Notes under the pieces: generated by a model
What the model saw: only the letters and a program-made list of their open reading frames with translations
Database searches by the model: none
Told to the model about the DNA's origin: nothing
Part shown: piece after piece, positions 7,415 through 15,634 of the stretch
Layout: each line of letters starts with the position of its first letter
Position numbering within the stretch: position 1 is the stretch's first letter
Translations under genes and position numbers: made by a program
Source: Streptomyces sp. ATexAB-D23
GTDB lineage: Bacteria; Actinomycetota; Actinomycetes; Streptomycetales; Streptomycetaceae
Reading direction: 5' to 3'
Assembly (NCBI RefSeq): GCF_000373645.1
Contig: NZ_KB892013.1
Coordinates: 124,001-188,000 of the forward strand
Length of the DNA: 64,000 nucleotides

Positions 7415-9397
7415 TCAAGGCTGCTTCCTGCGGTGCGGGGCGGGTGTGCCGTCCTGGTCCTGTCCGGCCGGGGCGAGCAACGGCCGCTGGGCCTCTTTGT
7501 GTCCGGCGTAGGAGGTGTGGGCGGCCCGCGTGGTGTCGAGCCGGGAGACCTCGCTGACCGGGACGTCCCACCAGCTGTCGCTCTCGGGGGCGGAGATGTG
7601 CGGATCGGTCTCGACATGGATGACGAAGGGGCCGCCGTCGGCCGGCCATGCCTTGGCCTGCGCGATGGCGGTCTCCAGGTCGCCTCGGGAGCGCACCTCG
7701 ACGACGTGGGCGCCGAGACTGCGGGCGTTGGCGGCGAGGTCGGTCGGCAGGTTCGGGCCGTCCAGGCGTCCGCCGGCGGAGCGGTAGCGGTAACGGGTGC
7801 CGAACCGCTGGGAGCCGAGCGTTTGCGACAGCGAGCCGATCGAGTGGAAACCATTGTTCTGGACGACTACGACGACGACCTTGATCCGCTCCTGGACGGC
7901 CGTGGCCAGTTCGGTCGGCATCATGAGGTAGCCGCCGTCCCCGACCAGGGCGAAGACGTCCCTGGTGTCGTCGGCGAGCCGGATGCCGAGCGAGGCGGGG
8001 ATCTCGTAGCCCATGCAGGAGTAGCCGTACTCGACGTGGTAGGCCCTGCGGTCGCGGACGCGCCACAGCTTGTGCAGGTCGCCGGGGATGGAACCGGCCG
8101 CGCACAGGACGACGTCGCGGGGGTCGCTGAGTTCGTTGACCCGGCCGAGCACGGTCGCCTGGGTGAGGACTCCGTCGGCGAGCCGGCCGGTCACCTCCGG
8201 GGGTGGGTTGTAGGCGGCCTCGACCCGCTCGTTCCAGCTGTGCCACAGCTCGCTCTGCCGCTCCTCGTAGGCGGCGTCGACGCGGTGGCCGTGCAGCGCG
8301 GCGGTGAGTGCGGTGAGCGCCTCACGGGCGTCGGCCACGACCGGGAGACCGGCGTGTTTGCCCGCGTCGAAGCCGGCGATGTTGATGTTGACGAAGCGGA
8401 CTCCCGCGTCCTGGAAGGCGGTCCGCGACGCGGTGGTGAAGTCGGTCCAGCGCGTGCCGACGCCGATGACGACGTCGGCGTCCCGGGCGAGGGCGTTCGC
8501 CGCGGTCGTACCGGTGGAGCCGATGCCTCCCATCTGCCGCGGGTGCCCGTGGGGCAGCGAGCCCTTGCCGCCCTGCGTCTCGGCGACCGGGATGCCGGAC
8601 GCCTCGGCGAACGCGGTCAGCGCCGCCTCCGCGCCGGAGTGGTGCACGCCTCCCCCGGCGACGATCAGCGGGCGCCGGGCCCGGCGTACGAGACCGGCGG
8701 CGGCCTGGACTCGGGCGGGTTCGGCCGGCGGTCTGGCGATGTGCCAGGTGCGGGCGTGGAACAGCTCGGCGGGCCAGTCGTACGCCTCGGCCTGGACGTC
8801 CTGCGGCAGGGCGATGGTCACCGCGCCGGTATCCGCGGGATCGGTGAGCACCCGCATGGCCCCCAGGAGTGCCGAGGGGAGCTGTTCGGGGCGGACGACC
8901 CGGTCGAAGAACCGCGACAGCGGCCGGAAGGCGTCGTTGACTGTGATGTCCGCGGCGCAGGGGTGTTCGAGTTCCTGGAGTACGGGTGCGCTGGGGCGGG
9001 TGGCGAAGGTGTCGGAGGGCAGCAGCAGCACCGGGAGCCGGTTGATGGTGGCCAGTGCCGCGCCGGTGAGCATGTTCGTGGAGCCGGGGCCGACCGACGC
9101 GGTGCAGGCCCAGGTCCGCAGGCGGTCCTCCTGGCGGGCGTAGGCGACGGCGGTGTGGACCATGGCCTGCTCGTTGCGGGCCAGGATGTAGGGGAGGTCG
9201 GGGTGGCCGTCCGCTTCGTGTTCGTGCTCCAGGAGCGCCTGGCCGATGCCCGCGACGTTGCCGTGGCCGAAGATGCCGAGGACGCCCGCGAAGAGCCGCC
9301 TGCGCTGCCCGTCGCGCTCGGACCACTGGGCGGCGAGGAACCTGACGGTCGCCTGCGACACCGTGAGCCGGACGGTCGCGGACTGTGCGGTGTTCAT
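7415..9397 (-). CDS. iolD: 3D-(3,5/4)-trihydroxycyclohexane-1,2-dione acylhydrolase (IolD)
   Basis: This 660-residue thiamine-diphosphate enzyme hydrolyses the ring of the diketone made by IolE, giving 5-deoxy-D-glucuronate. It has the three-domain TPP layout: an N-terminal PYR domain (GIFGHGNVAGIGQAL), a central domain, and a C-terminal PP domain with the Mg-TPP motif GDGGYLMMPTELATAV ending in NNGFHSIG. The ATG at 9397 overlaps the iolB stop by 4 nt (ATGA) and has AGGAGG upstream. The C-terminal tail (HRRKQP) is slightly extended and basic. Assignment to IolD rather than acetolactate synthase rests on its length, the motif text and its iolB/iolC/iolE neighbours. Confidence 0.95.
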   Translation of the reverse strand: MNTAQSATVRLTVSQATVRFLAAQWSERDGQRRRLFAGVLGIFGHGNVAGIGQALLEHEHEADGHPDLPYILARNEQAMVHTAVAYARQEDRLRTWACTASVGPGSTNMLTGAALATINRLPVLLLPSDTFATRPSAPVLQELEHPCAADITVNDAFRPLSRFFDRVVRPEQLPSALLGAMRVLTDPADTGAVTIALPQDVQAEAYDWPAELFHARTWHIARPPAEPARVQAAAGLVRRARRPLIVAGGGVHHSGAEAALTAFAEASGIPVAETQGGKGSLPHGHPRQMGGIGSTGTTAANALARDADVVIGVGTRWTDFTTASRTAFQDAGVRFVNINIAGFDAGKHAGLPVVADAREALTALTAALHGHRVDAAYEERQSELWHSWNERVEAAYNPPPEVTGRLADGVLTQATVLGRVNELSDPRDVVLCAAGSIPGDLHKLWRVRDRRAYHVEYGYSCMGYEIPASLGIRLADDTRDVFALVGDGGYLMMPTELATAVQERIKVVVVVVQNNGFHSIGSLSQTLGSQRFGTRYRYRSAGGRLDGPNLPTDLAANARSLGAHVVEVRSRGDLETAIAQAKAWPADGGPFVIHVETDPHISAPESDSWWDVPVSEVSRLDTTRAAHTSYAGHKEAQRPLLAPAGQDQDGTPAPHRRKQP

Positions 9398-10332
9398 GCG
9401 GCGCCTCCTGGGGTGCGGGACGTGGGCCGGGCGTCGAAGGGCAGGTGCGGCCAGGTCTCGCGGACCCAGGCGTGGGCGGGGTCGTCGCTGATGAGCCAGG
9501 CACGCCCGGGGCCGGGGCCGGCCATGACGTTCAGGTAGTACAGATGGGCGTCGGGTGCGGCCATCGCCGGTCCGTGCCAGCCGTGGGGCACCAGGACGAC
9601 GTCGCCGGTGCGTACTTCGGCCAGTACGTCGATGGGCCGGCCCGTGTCCGAGGTGTAGACGCGCTGGTAGCCGACGGGATCGGTGCAGCGGGGATCGGTG
9701 GGCCGGGTCTCGAAGTAGTAGATCTCCTCCAGTTCGCTCTCCTCGCCCGGCCGTGCGGTGTCGTGCTTGTGAGGCGGCCACGAACCCCAGTTGCCGGCCG
9801 GTGTGATGACCTCGCACGCGATGATCGCGTCGGCGGCGAGCACCTCGGGGGTGCCGAAGTTGCGTACCTGCCGGGAGGCCGAGCCGGACCCGCGCCGTTC
9901 GACCGGGACCTCGGCCGCAGCCAGGTGCCGGAAGGCGTGGCCGCCGGGCGAGCCCGGCCCGGTGCCTCCCGTCACCCGGGCTCCCGCCACCGCGATACGG
10001 GCCGGCCCCGACGAGGCCCGCAGGGTGATCCGGGACCGTGCGGGCACGTAGGCGGTATCGGTGGGTCCGGCGAACACGTCGGGCCGGCCGGTGAGTTCCG
10101 CCCGGTGCGGGCGTGCGTCGGCCGTCACCGCGGTGACGTGCGCGCCGCCCGACAGCGGGACGACGAGGTGCTCCCAGTCCTCCGCGTCCAGCACCCGGCT
10201 CTCACCGGCGGCCAGGGTCGTCACACGGAGGCTGGTGTGCTGCCAGTCCTGGCCGGTGGCGACGACTGCGGTCTGCCATCCGTCGGCCGCCGCCGTGCCC
10301 AGGGGGCGTACCCACCGCGTGTTGTCGCTCAT
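9394..10332 (-). CDS. iolB: 5-deoxy-glucuronate isomerase (IolB)
   Basis: The 312-residue bicupin isomerase converts 5-deoxy-D-glucuronate to 2-deoxy-5-keto-D-gluconate. Visible family features are the metal-binding WGSWPPHKHD, the ELEEIYYFETRP segment, and the C-terminal cupin stretch VLVPHGWHGPAMAAPDAHLYYLNVMAGP. The ATG at 10332 overlaps the upstream aldolase stop by 4 nt, and the 3' end overlaps iolD by 4 nt, so the three genes are translationally coupled. The length (about 300 residues) is that of other actinobacterial IolB proteins. Confidence 0.95.
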   Translation of the reverse strand: MSDNTRWVRPLGTAAADGWQTAVVATGQDWQHTSLRVTTLAAGESRVLDAEDWEHLVVPLSGGAHVTAVTADARPHRAELTGRPDVFAGPTDTAYVPARSRITLRASSGPARIAVAGARVTGGTGPGSPGGHAFRHLAAAEVPVERRGSGSASRQVRNFGTPEVLAADAIIACEVITPAGNWGSWPPHKHDTARPGEESELEEIYYFETRPTDPRCTDPVGYQRVYTSDTGRPIDVLAEVRTGDVVLVPHGWHGPAMAAPDAHLYYLNVMAGPGPGRAWLISDDPAHAWVRETWPHLPFDARPTSRTPGGAA

Positions 10333-11210
10333 GCGGTGCTCCCGTGGACGATGCCGGCCGCGATGTCGACGGCGCCGGCGACATCGCCGTCCGGCGGGTA
10401 GAGCAGGGCGCGCCCGACGACCAGTCCCCGCGCCGCCGGGAGCGACATCGCGGTCGCCCAGGACGCGTAGGTGTCGTGCGGGTCGCCCTGCGGATCACCG
10501 CCGAGCAGCAGGGTGGGCAGGGTCGTCGCGTCCAGGACGCGCTCCAGTTCGTCGACGACCGGCAGCTTCAGCCAGGTGAAGGCGCTGCTCGCGCCGAGTC
10601 CGCTCGCGATGTGGATCGACCTCATGACGCTGTCGGGGTCGAGGAGGTTGCGGGCGCGGCCTTCCTCGCGGACGGTGAGGAAGGGCTCGATCATGGCCAT
10701 GAGGCTGTGCTCGGCGAGGCTCGTGACGGCCTCGGCGGTCGCCTGGAGGGTCGCCACGGTGCCGGCGTCCTCCAGGCAGATCCGGGTGAGTGTCTTGCCG
10801 CCCTCCAGCCCCTGCGCGGCGATCGCCTCGGTGGTGTAGGCGGTGAAGCGGTCGTCGAACTCGAAGGCCGCGCCCTGGAGACCGCCCCGGTTCATCGATC
10901 CGATGGCGACCCGGTCCTCCAGGGCGCCCATCAGCAGCAGGTCGTCGAGCAGGTCGGGGGTGCCGAGCACGCCGTCCACTCCGGGGCGCGACAGCGCGGT
11001 CGCCAGGCGGTCGAGCAGCGCGCTGCGGCTCGCCATGGCCGATTCGTCGCCGCGCGCGCCCAGGGCTCCGCGGGCGGGGTGGTCGGCCGCGACGATGAGC
11101 AGGCGCCCGTCCTCGCCGGTCAGCGGGCGGCGGGAGCGCTTCTGCCAGGAGCGTTCGATGCGGCCTGGTTCGCGGACCCGGATCTCGGTCAGGTGTGCGG
11201 CGTCCATCAC
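10329..11210 (-). CDS. Cgl0159/IolJ-like (beta/alpha)8 aldolase of inositol catabolism
   Basis: This 293-residue protein contains RLLIVAADHPARGALGA near the N-terminus and a TIM-barrel pattern consistent with the Cgl0159-type family found in actinobacterial iol clusters (often labelled deoxyribose-phosphate aldolase-like). In the pathway it would fill the place of IolJ, cleaving 2-deoxy-5-keto-gluconate 6-phosphate to malonate semialdehyde and dihydroxyacetone phosphate. That role is inferred from position between iolC and iolB and from the lack of another aldolase here. GTG 11210 overlaps the iolC stop by 4 nt; ATG 11207 immediately follows and is an equally possible start (292 aa). GAAGGG precedes both. 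Confidence 0.8.
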   Translation of the reverse strand: MMDAAHLTEIRVREPGRIERSWQKRSRRPLTGEDGRLLIVAADHPARGALGARGDESAMASRSALLDRLATALSRPGVDGVLGTPDLLDDLLLMGALEDRVAIGSMNRGGLQGAAFEFDDRFTAYTTEAIAAQGLEGGKTLTRICLEDAGTVATLQATAEAVTSLAEHSLMAMIEPFLTVREEGRARNLLDPDSVMRSIHIASGLGASSAFTWLKLPVVDELERVLDATTLPTLLLGGDPQGDPHDTYASWATAMSLPAARGLVVGRALLYPPDGDVAGAVDIAAGIVHGSTA

Positions 11211-12181
11211 GCGGTCCCTTCGGCATGGGCCAGCGACCGGGACTCAAGTACGGCCTGTACCTCGGCCGTGGTCGGCATGGCGGTGGAACAGGCCAGGCGG
11301 GAGGCGACGATGGCGCCCGCGATGTTGGCGAATTCGGTGACGCGGCGCAGGTCCCAGCCGCTGAGCAGGCCGTGGACGAGCGCGCCTCCGAAGGCGTCGC
11401 CCGCGCCGAGGCCGTTGACGACCTCGACGGGGAACGGCGCGACCCGCACCCGTTCGTCCGGGGTGGCGGCCAGGACACCGGCCGGGCCCATCTTGACGAC
11501 GGCGAGTTCGAGGCCGCGTGCGAGCAGGGCGTCGGCCGCCCGGTCCGGGTCCGTCTCGCCGACGGCGATCTCGCACTCCTCCCGGTTTCCGATGGCGACG
11601 GTGACGTGGTCGAGGGCGCGGCCGGCCTGGCGGCGGGCTTCATCGGCCCCGGTCCAGAACATCGGCCGGTAGTCGAGGTCGAGGACCGTGCGGGTGCGCC
11701 GGCCGCGGGCCTGCCAGGCCGCGAAGTGGGCGGCCCGGCTGGGCTCGGCGGACAGGCCGGTGACGGTGGCCCAGAAGACCGCCGCCTCCCGGATGTCCTC
11801 CAGCGGCAGGGTGGCGGGGTCGATCATGAGGTCGGGCGCGGCGGCGTACCGGTAGAAGTAGAGCGGGAAGTCGTCGGGCGGGAAGACCTCGCAGAAGGTG
11901 ACCGGGGTGGGCGGTCCGTCCGGCGTCGTGAGGGGTGTGATGTAGGTGGCGTCCACGCCGAGGCGGGCGGCCTCCTGCTGGACGTAGCGGCCGAAGGGGT
12001 CACGGCCGACCCGGGTGATCAGGGCGGCGTCGCGGCCGTGGCGGGCCGCGGCGACGGCGACATTCGTGGCGCTCCCGCCGAGGAACTTCTCGAACGTGCG
12101 CACGTGTTCGAGGCCGACGCCGTGGTCGAGCGGGTAGATGTCGACGCCGGTCCTTCCGACGGCGACGAGCTCGTGGGCCAT
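11207..12181 (-). CDS. iolC: 5-dehydro-2-deoxygluconokinase (IolC), PfkB family
   Basis: The 324-residue ribokinase/PfkB-family sugar kinase phosphorylates 2-deoxy-5-keto-D-gluconate. It carries the N-terminal FLGGSATNVAVAAARHG and the C-terminal PfkB signature NGLGAGDAFGGALVHGL, whose Asp is the catalytic base. An IolC-like lid segment (FCEVFPPDDFPLYFYRY) is also present. The ATG at 12181 sits 3 nt after the iolE stop, with GGAGGG bridging the junction. Other PfkB kinases share the fold, so IolC is assigned through this lid segment and the neighbouring iolE, iolB and iolD. Confidence 0.93.
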   Translation of the reverse strand: MAHELVAVGRTGVDIYPLDHGVGLEHVRTFEKFLGGSATNVAVAAARHGRDAALITRVGRDPFGRYVQQEAARLGVDATYITPLTTPDGPPTPVTFCEVFPPDDFPLYFYRYAAAPDLMIDPATLPLEDIREAAVFWATVTGLSAEPSRAAHFAAWQARGRRTRTVLDLDYRPMFWTGADEARRQAGRALDHVTVAIGNREECEIAVGETDPDRAADALLARGLELAVVKMGPAGVLAATPDERVRVAPFPVEVVNGLGAGDAFGGALVHGLLSGWDLRRVTEFANIAGAIVASRLACSTAMPTTAEVQAVLESRSLAHAEGTA

Positions 12182-12184
12182 GGA

Positions 12185-13105
12185 TCAGCCCTCCACGGCG
12201 TCTGCGGCGGGTCCGTTGCCGGGGGCGAGGGAGCGCAGGTGTGCGACCGAGGCGAGGACGTCGTCCAGGGGGTCGGCGCCGCCGTCCTCGCCCGGTGCGG
12301 CCCGCAGGATGGTGTCCTGCTCAAGCACGTACCACCCGGCGTACCCGTCCGCTTCCAGCAGCCGGACGATTGCGGCGATGTCCACGTCGCCGGCGCCCAG
12401 GGGTACGTACATGCCCTCGGCGACGGCCCGGGTGTACGTCGTGCGGCCGGCCCGGACACGGTCGGCGAGGTCGAGGCGTACGTCCTTGAGGTGGACGTGG
12501 GCGATGCGGCCGGGCAGGCTGGCGGCGAGGCCGAGGGGGTCGCCGCCGCCGATGAGCAGGTGGCCGGTGTCCAGGCAGAGTCCGATGCCCGATCCGTCGA
12601 GCACCCGCTGTGTCTCCTCGCCCGATTCGATCATCGTCCCGACGTGGGGGTGCAGGGTCGCCAGGACGCCGGCTCCGGCCGCGGCGGCGGAGATCCGGTC
12701 GAGGTTGGCCAGGAGGACGGACCACCCCGCCGCGTCGAGCGCCGGCCGGTCGTCGTAGCCGTCGGCCCCGGTCGCCGCCGCGACGACGACCGTACGGGCG
12801 TCGGCTGCCAGGAGGCCGGTCAGGGCCGCCTCGATCTCGGGGAGCGGGTCGTGGTCCGGGTCGTGGAGGACGACCGGCACGAACTGGCCGACGGCGCGCA
12901 GGCCGTGCGAGGCGAGTGTCGCGGCCTTGGCGGCCGGGGCGTCGGGCAGGAATCCCTCCGGTCCGAACTCGGTGGCCGTGAGTCCGGCCTCGCGCATCTG
13001 CCGCAGGACCAGGTCCGGGGCGAGCTGGTGTCCCCAGCCCGGGACCTCGCAGACGCCCCAGGAGATGGGTGCTCCCGCGATGCGCTGGGTAAGGGGTGCG
13101 GTCAC
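12185..13105 (-). CDS. iolE: Inosose dehydratase (IolE), TIM-barrel xylose-isomerase-like
   Basis: The 306-residue enzyme dehydrates 2-keto-myo-inositol (scyllo-inosose) to the diketone used by IolD. It begins with IAGAPISWGVCEVPGWGHQ, a typical IolE opening, and has barrel motifs GLTATEFGPEGFLP, LHPHVGTMIES, LCLDTGHLLIGGGDP and AHVHLKDV that supply metal and acid/base residues. GTG 13105 is preceded by GGGGAGG. The open frame continues far upstream but only as non-conserved sequence across the promoter region. It is the first gene of the iol operon and follows a 200-bp gap that contains the shared operator. Confidence 0.92.
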   Translation of the reverse strand: MTAPLTQRIAGAPISWGVCEVPGWGHQLAPDLVLRQMREAGLTATEFGPEGFLPDAPAAKAATLASHGLRAVGQFVPVVLHDPDHDPLPEIEAALTGLLAADARTVVVAAATGADGYDDRPALDAAGWSVLLANLDRISAAAAGAGVLATLHPHVGTMIESGEETQRVLDGSGIGLCLDTGHLLIGGGDPLGLAASLPGRIAHVHLKDVRLDLADRVRAGRTTYTRAVAEGMYVPLGAGDVDIAAIVRLLEADGYAGWYVLEQDTILRAAPGEDGGADPLDDVLASVAHLRSLAPGNGPAADAVEG

Positions 13106-13222
13106 GGCCTGCCTCCCCGGGCGACGTGTACGGCGTGGGCCAAGCTCATCGGCATGCCGTGCCTCTTCTCTGTCTGTCGTCGGTGTGCCGGTGCGGGTGC
13201 CCGGCTCTCGTGATCGAGCCTG

Positions 13223-13264
13223 CCCTCTCACATAGCGACCTGTCAACCTATTGTCCTGACATAC
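13223..13264 (-). promoter_or_regulatory. iol operon promoter region with WTGTC-NN-GACAW operator
   Basis: On the plus strand TTGTC-CT-GACAT (13251-13262) forms a palindrome with TGTC/GACA arms (13252-13261). On the minus strand a perfect TTGACA -35 box (13241-13246) lies just downstream of it, with a weak CAGGCT-like -10 about 18 nt further. The same palindrome appears at three other promoters of the inositol island. The 200-bp gap 13106-13305 holds no other gene. Confidence 0.6.
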
Positions 13265-13305
13265 TGACTGATGAGTTGTCGCGTACGACGAGGACGCGGC
13301 GCCCC

Positions 13306-14001
13306 TCAGTCGACCTCGTCCTGCAACAGCGTCACCTCGGTGATCCCCTCGCGGTCGGAGAGCCGGGGCACCAGCTCGTCCTGCACCCCGTTGCCGGACA
13401 ACTCCAGCAGGACGCCCACCTGGACGGGGACCGCGTCCGTCGGCGGACAGCCCGCCGTACGCAGCCCGGCCACGTGGAATCCCGCCCCCGTACACTCCCG
13501 CACGATGTCGCGCAGCAGTCCGCGCCCGTCCAGGTAACTGACGCGCAGCAGCACCGACTCCGTGGGCGAGCGGGGCAACTGCCGTGCGAGCGCCGGGAAG
13601 GCGAACGCCACCAGGAGGTAGGCCCCGGTCACGGCGGCGGCAAGCACCAGCAGCCCCGCGCCGGCCGCCGCGCCGATGGACGCCGCCAGCCAGACGCTGG
13701 CCGCCGTCGTCAGACCGCGCACCGCGTCCCTGCGCACGAAGATCAGTCCGCCGCCGATGAATCCGATGCCGGACACGATCTGTGCGGCGACCCGCGAGGG
13801 GTCCAGGCCCACGCCGGGCAGTCCCAGCATGTCGGCGAAGCCGTACTTCGACACCAGCATGAACAGCGCGGACCCGAGGCCGACCAGCACATGGGTGCGC
13901 AGGCCCGCCGATTTCTGCCGGTACTCGCGCTCCATCCCGATGACGGCGCACAGCGCGAACGCCACCGCCAGGTGGACGAGTGAGGTCCCGTCGTGGTTCA
14001 C
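13306..14001 (-). CDS. MgtC/SapB-family membrane protein
   Basis: The 231-residue protein has four to five N-terminal membrane segments with the MgtC motif GMEREYRQKSAGLRTH and the segment SGIGFIGGGLIFVRRD. A soluble C-terminal ACT-like domain (SVLLRVSYLDGRGLLRDIVREC) follows. In other bacteria MgtC supports growth at low Mg2+ by modulating ATP synthase. GTG 14001 overlaps the upstream inositol-phosphatase stop by 4 nt (GTGA), so it is the last cistron of the importer/phosphatase operon. Its presence makes sense if the substrate is phytate, a strong Mg2+/Ca2+/Fe3+ chelator, or if phosphatases raise Mg2+ demand; both ideas are inference. Confidence 0.88.
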   Translation of the reverse strand: MNHDGTSLVHLAVAFALCAVIGMEREYRQKSAGLRTHVLVGLGSALFMLVSKYGFADMLGLPGVGLDPSRVAAQIVSGIGFIGGGLIFVRRDAVRGLTTAASVWLAASIGAAAGAGLLVLAAAVTGAYLLVAFAFPALARQLPRSPTESVLLRVSYLDGRGLLRDIVRECTGAGFHVAGLRTAGCPPTDAVPVQVGVLLELSGNGVQDELVPRLSDREGITEVTLLQDEVD

Positions 14002-14810
14002 CGCGCCACCGCCCCGGCCGCCGACCGGACGGCCGCCAGCCGGGCCAGTACGGCGTCGTGGACCAGGCCGTTGCTCGCCACCATCGTGTCGTCGCCGGGC
14101 TGCCAGCCGCGGCCCTCCCAGGTGGTGGCCACTCCTCCCGCCTCGCGTACCAGGAGCGCCCCGGCCGCCCAGTCCCACGGCCCGTCACCGCGTTCCCAGT
14201 AGGCGTCGAGCAGCCCGGACGACACGTAGCTCATGTCCAGGCCCGCGACGCCGAACCGGCGGATGTCGCGCACCCGCAGCACGAGGTCGGCGAACTCGGC
14301 CAGGTTGTTGTCGGCGTTGACCATGCGGTCGCCGGGGAAGCCGGTGGAGAGCACCGCGCGTTCCAGCAGCCGCTCCCCTCCGACGCGCAGCCTGCGCCGC
14401 CCGCACCACGCCCCGTACCCGGCCGACGCCAGGTACATCCGCCGGTTCGCCACGTCGGCGACGACCGCCGTCTCCAGCCTCCGGCCGTCCCAGAACGCCA
14501 GGTTGCAGGCGACCATGGGGATACCGCGGAAGTAGTTGGTGGTGCCGTCGACCGGGTCGACGAACCAGGTCGGGCGGTCGCGGTCGAAGGGCACCAGTCC
14601 GTCGCCCTCCTCCCCCACGATCGCCTCCCCGGGAAAGTGGGCGGCGAGCCGGTCGCGGATCAGGCGCTCCACCCGCCGGTCGGTGCTCGTCTGGATGTCC
14701 GCCACCGACGCCTTCAGGCGGACCCGCAGCGGCCGGGCGGACGTTCTGATCACCGTGGCCGCCTCGCGGGCGATGCGGATCGCGGCCGACAGCCTCTCGT
14801 CGCGTCTCAT
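13998..14810 (-). CDS. Inositol monophosphatase family protein (first copy)
   Basis: This 270-residue Mg2+-dependent phosphatase shows the full family signature. IVGEEGDG supplies metal ligands, FVDPVDGTTNYFRG is the DPxDGT metal/catalytic motif, and WDWAAGALLVREAGG is the C-terminal motif. Family members hydrolyse inositol phosphates, PAP or histidinol phosphate. The operon context (importer, second IMPase and iol genes next door) favours inositol phosphate. The ATG at 14810 overlaps the upstream MBL gene stop by 4 nt and has AAGGAGG 4-5 nt before it. It differs considerably from the second copy at 16443-17273, so the two may act on different positional isomers. Confidence 0.9.
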   Translation of the reverse strand: MRRDERLSAAIRIAREAATVIRTSARPLRVRLKASVADIQTSTDRRVERLIRDRLAAHFPGEAIVGEEGDGLVPFDRDRPTWFVDPVDGTTNYFRGIPMVACNLAFWDGRRLETAVVADVANRRMYLASAGYGAWCGRRRLRVGGERLLERAVLSTGFPGDRMVNADNNLAEFADLVLRVRDIRRFGVAGLDMSYVSSGLLDAYWERGDGPWDWAAGALLVREAGGVATTWEGRGWQPGDDTMVASNGLVHDAVLARLAAVRSAAGAVAR

Positions 14811-15634
14811 GTCTCCTCCTTCGGGTTCGGCGCGCGTGCGGGGCCGCCGGGGGCCAGCCGCAGCCCCGGCCGGGCCGGCACCACGGGTCCGGCGAACCGC
14901 TCCGCCGCCGCGGCCAGTGACCGGCCGGCGTCCTCCCACGGACGCAGATGGGTCACCACCAGCAGACCGGCGCCGGCCGCCGCGGCCAGCTCTCCGGTCT
15001 GCCGGGCGGTGAGATGGTGCGGAGGCGGTCCGGTGTCGTCGCCGTCCCAGCCGTGCGGAGGCGGTCCGGTGTCGTCGCCGTCCCAGCCGTGCGGTGGTGC
15101 GCCGGGCTCGTCGCCGGGTCCCAGCGCCGCCTCGGCCAGCAGCAGCCCGCTGCCACGGGCCAGGTCCACGAGCCCGCGGCACGGCCCCGAGTCGCCGGTG
15201 TACGTCAGCGACCTTCCGCCGGCCTCGACCCGCACGGCGTACGTCTCCACCGAGTGGCGGACCGGCGCCAGGCGGAGCCGGAACGGCCCGCACTCCAGCT
15301 CGCCGGGGCGGGCGTCCTCGAAGGCCAGCGGAGACGAACGGCCCACCCTCGTCCGGGTCCCGGCCGGTGCGATCACCCGGGTCGGCACGGCGCGGGCGGT
15401 CACCTTGTCCTGGGCGTACGCCAGCGCCGCCAGGTCCGCCGAGTGGTCGCCGTGCCGATGGCTGACGACGACGGTGTCGATCAGCTCCGGCCGGGCGTAC
15501 GTCAGCAGATTGCCGAACGCGCCCGTGCCGAGGTCGAGCAGCAGCCGGTGCCCGCGGTGCTCGACCAGGTAGCCCGAGCACGGATTGCCCGGTCCCGGCA
15601 CCGAACCCGAGGAACCGAGGACGGTGACGATCAC
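14807..15634 (-). CDS. Metallo-beta-lactamase-fold hydrolase (phosphodiesterase-like)
   Basis: The 275-residue protein opens with VLGSSGSVPGPGNPCSGYLV and carries the metal motif SHRHGDHSADL (HxHxDH) plus further ligands in RHSVETYAV, TGDSG and VVTHLRPWED. This matches RNase Z/PhnP-like phosphodiesterases more than lactamases. GTG 15634 overlaps the previous stop by 4 nt. Residues near the active site include an imperfect repeat, HGWDGDDTGPPP twice, encoded by a 36-bp tandem duplication. In an inositol-phosphate operon it could open cyclic inositol phosphates, as PhnP opens a cyclic ribose phosphate. That is a hypothesis; other phosphodiester substrates are possible. Confidence 0.82.
   Translation of the reverse strand: MIVTVLGSSGSVPGPGNPCSGYLVEHRGHRLLLDLGTGAFGNLLTYARPELIDTVVVSHRHGDHSADLAALAYAQDKVTARAVPTRVIAPAGTRTRVGRSSPLAFEDARPGELECGPFRLRLAPVRHSVETYAVRVEAGGRSLTYTGDSGPCRGLVDLARGSGLLLAEAALGPGDEPGAPPHGWDGDDTGPPPHGWDGDDTGPPPHHLTARQTGELAAAAGAGLLVVTHLRPWEDAGRSLAAAAERFAGPVVPARPGLRLAPGGPARAPNPKEET
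15018..15089. repeat. 36-bp exact tandem duplication inside the MBL gene
   Basis: Two adjacent identical 36-nt units (15018-15053 and 15054-15089) are followed by the first few bases of a third. They add 12 codons in frame, giving a repeated Gly/Asp/Pro loop in the protein. Confidence 0.9.

Noticed and set aside
14807-15634. Beta-lactamase or resistance gene
   Set aside because: It lacks a signal peptide, has the RNase Z/PhnP-type opening, and sits in the middle of a catabolic operon.
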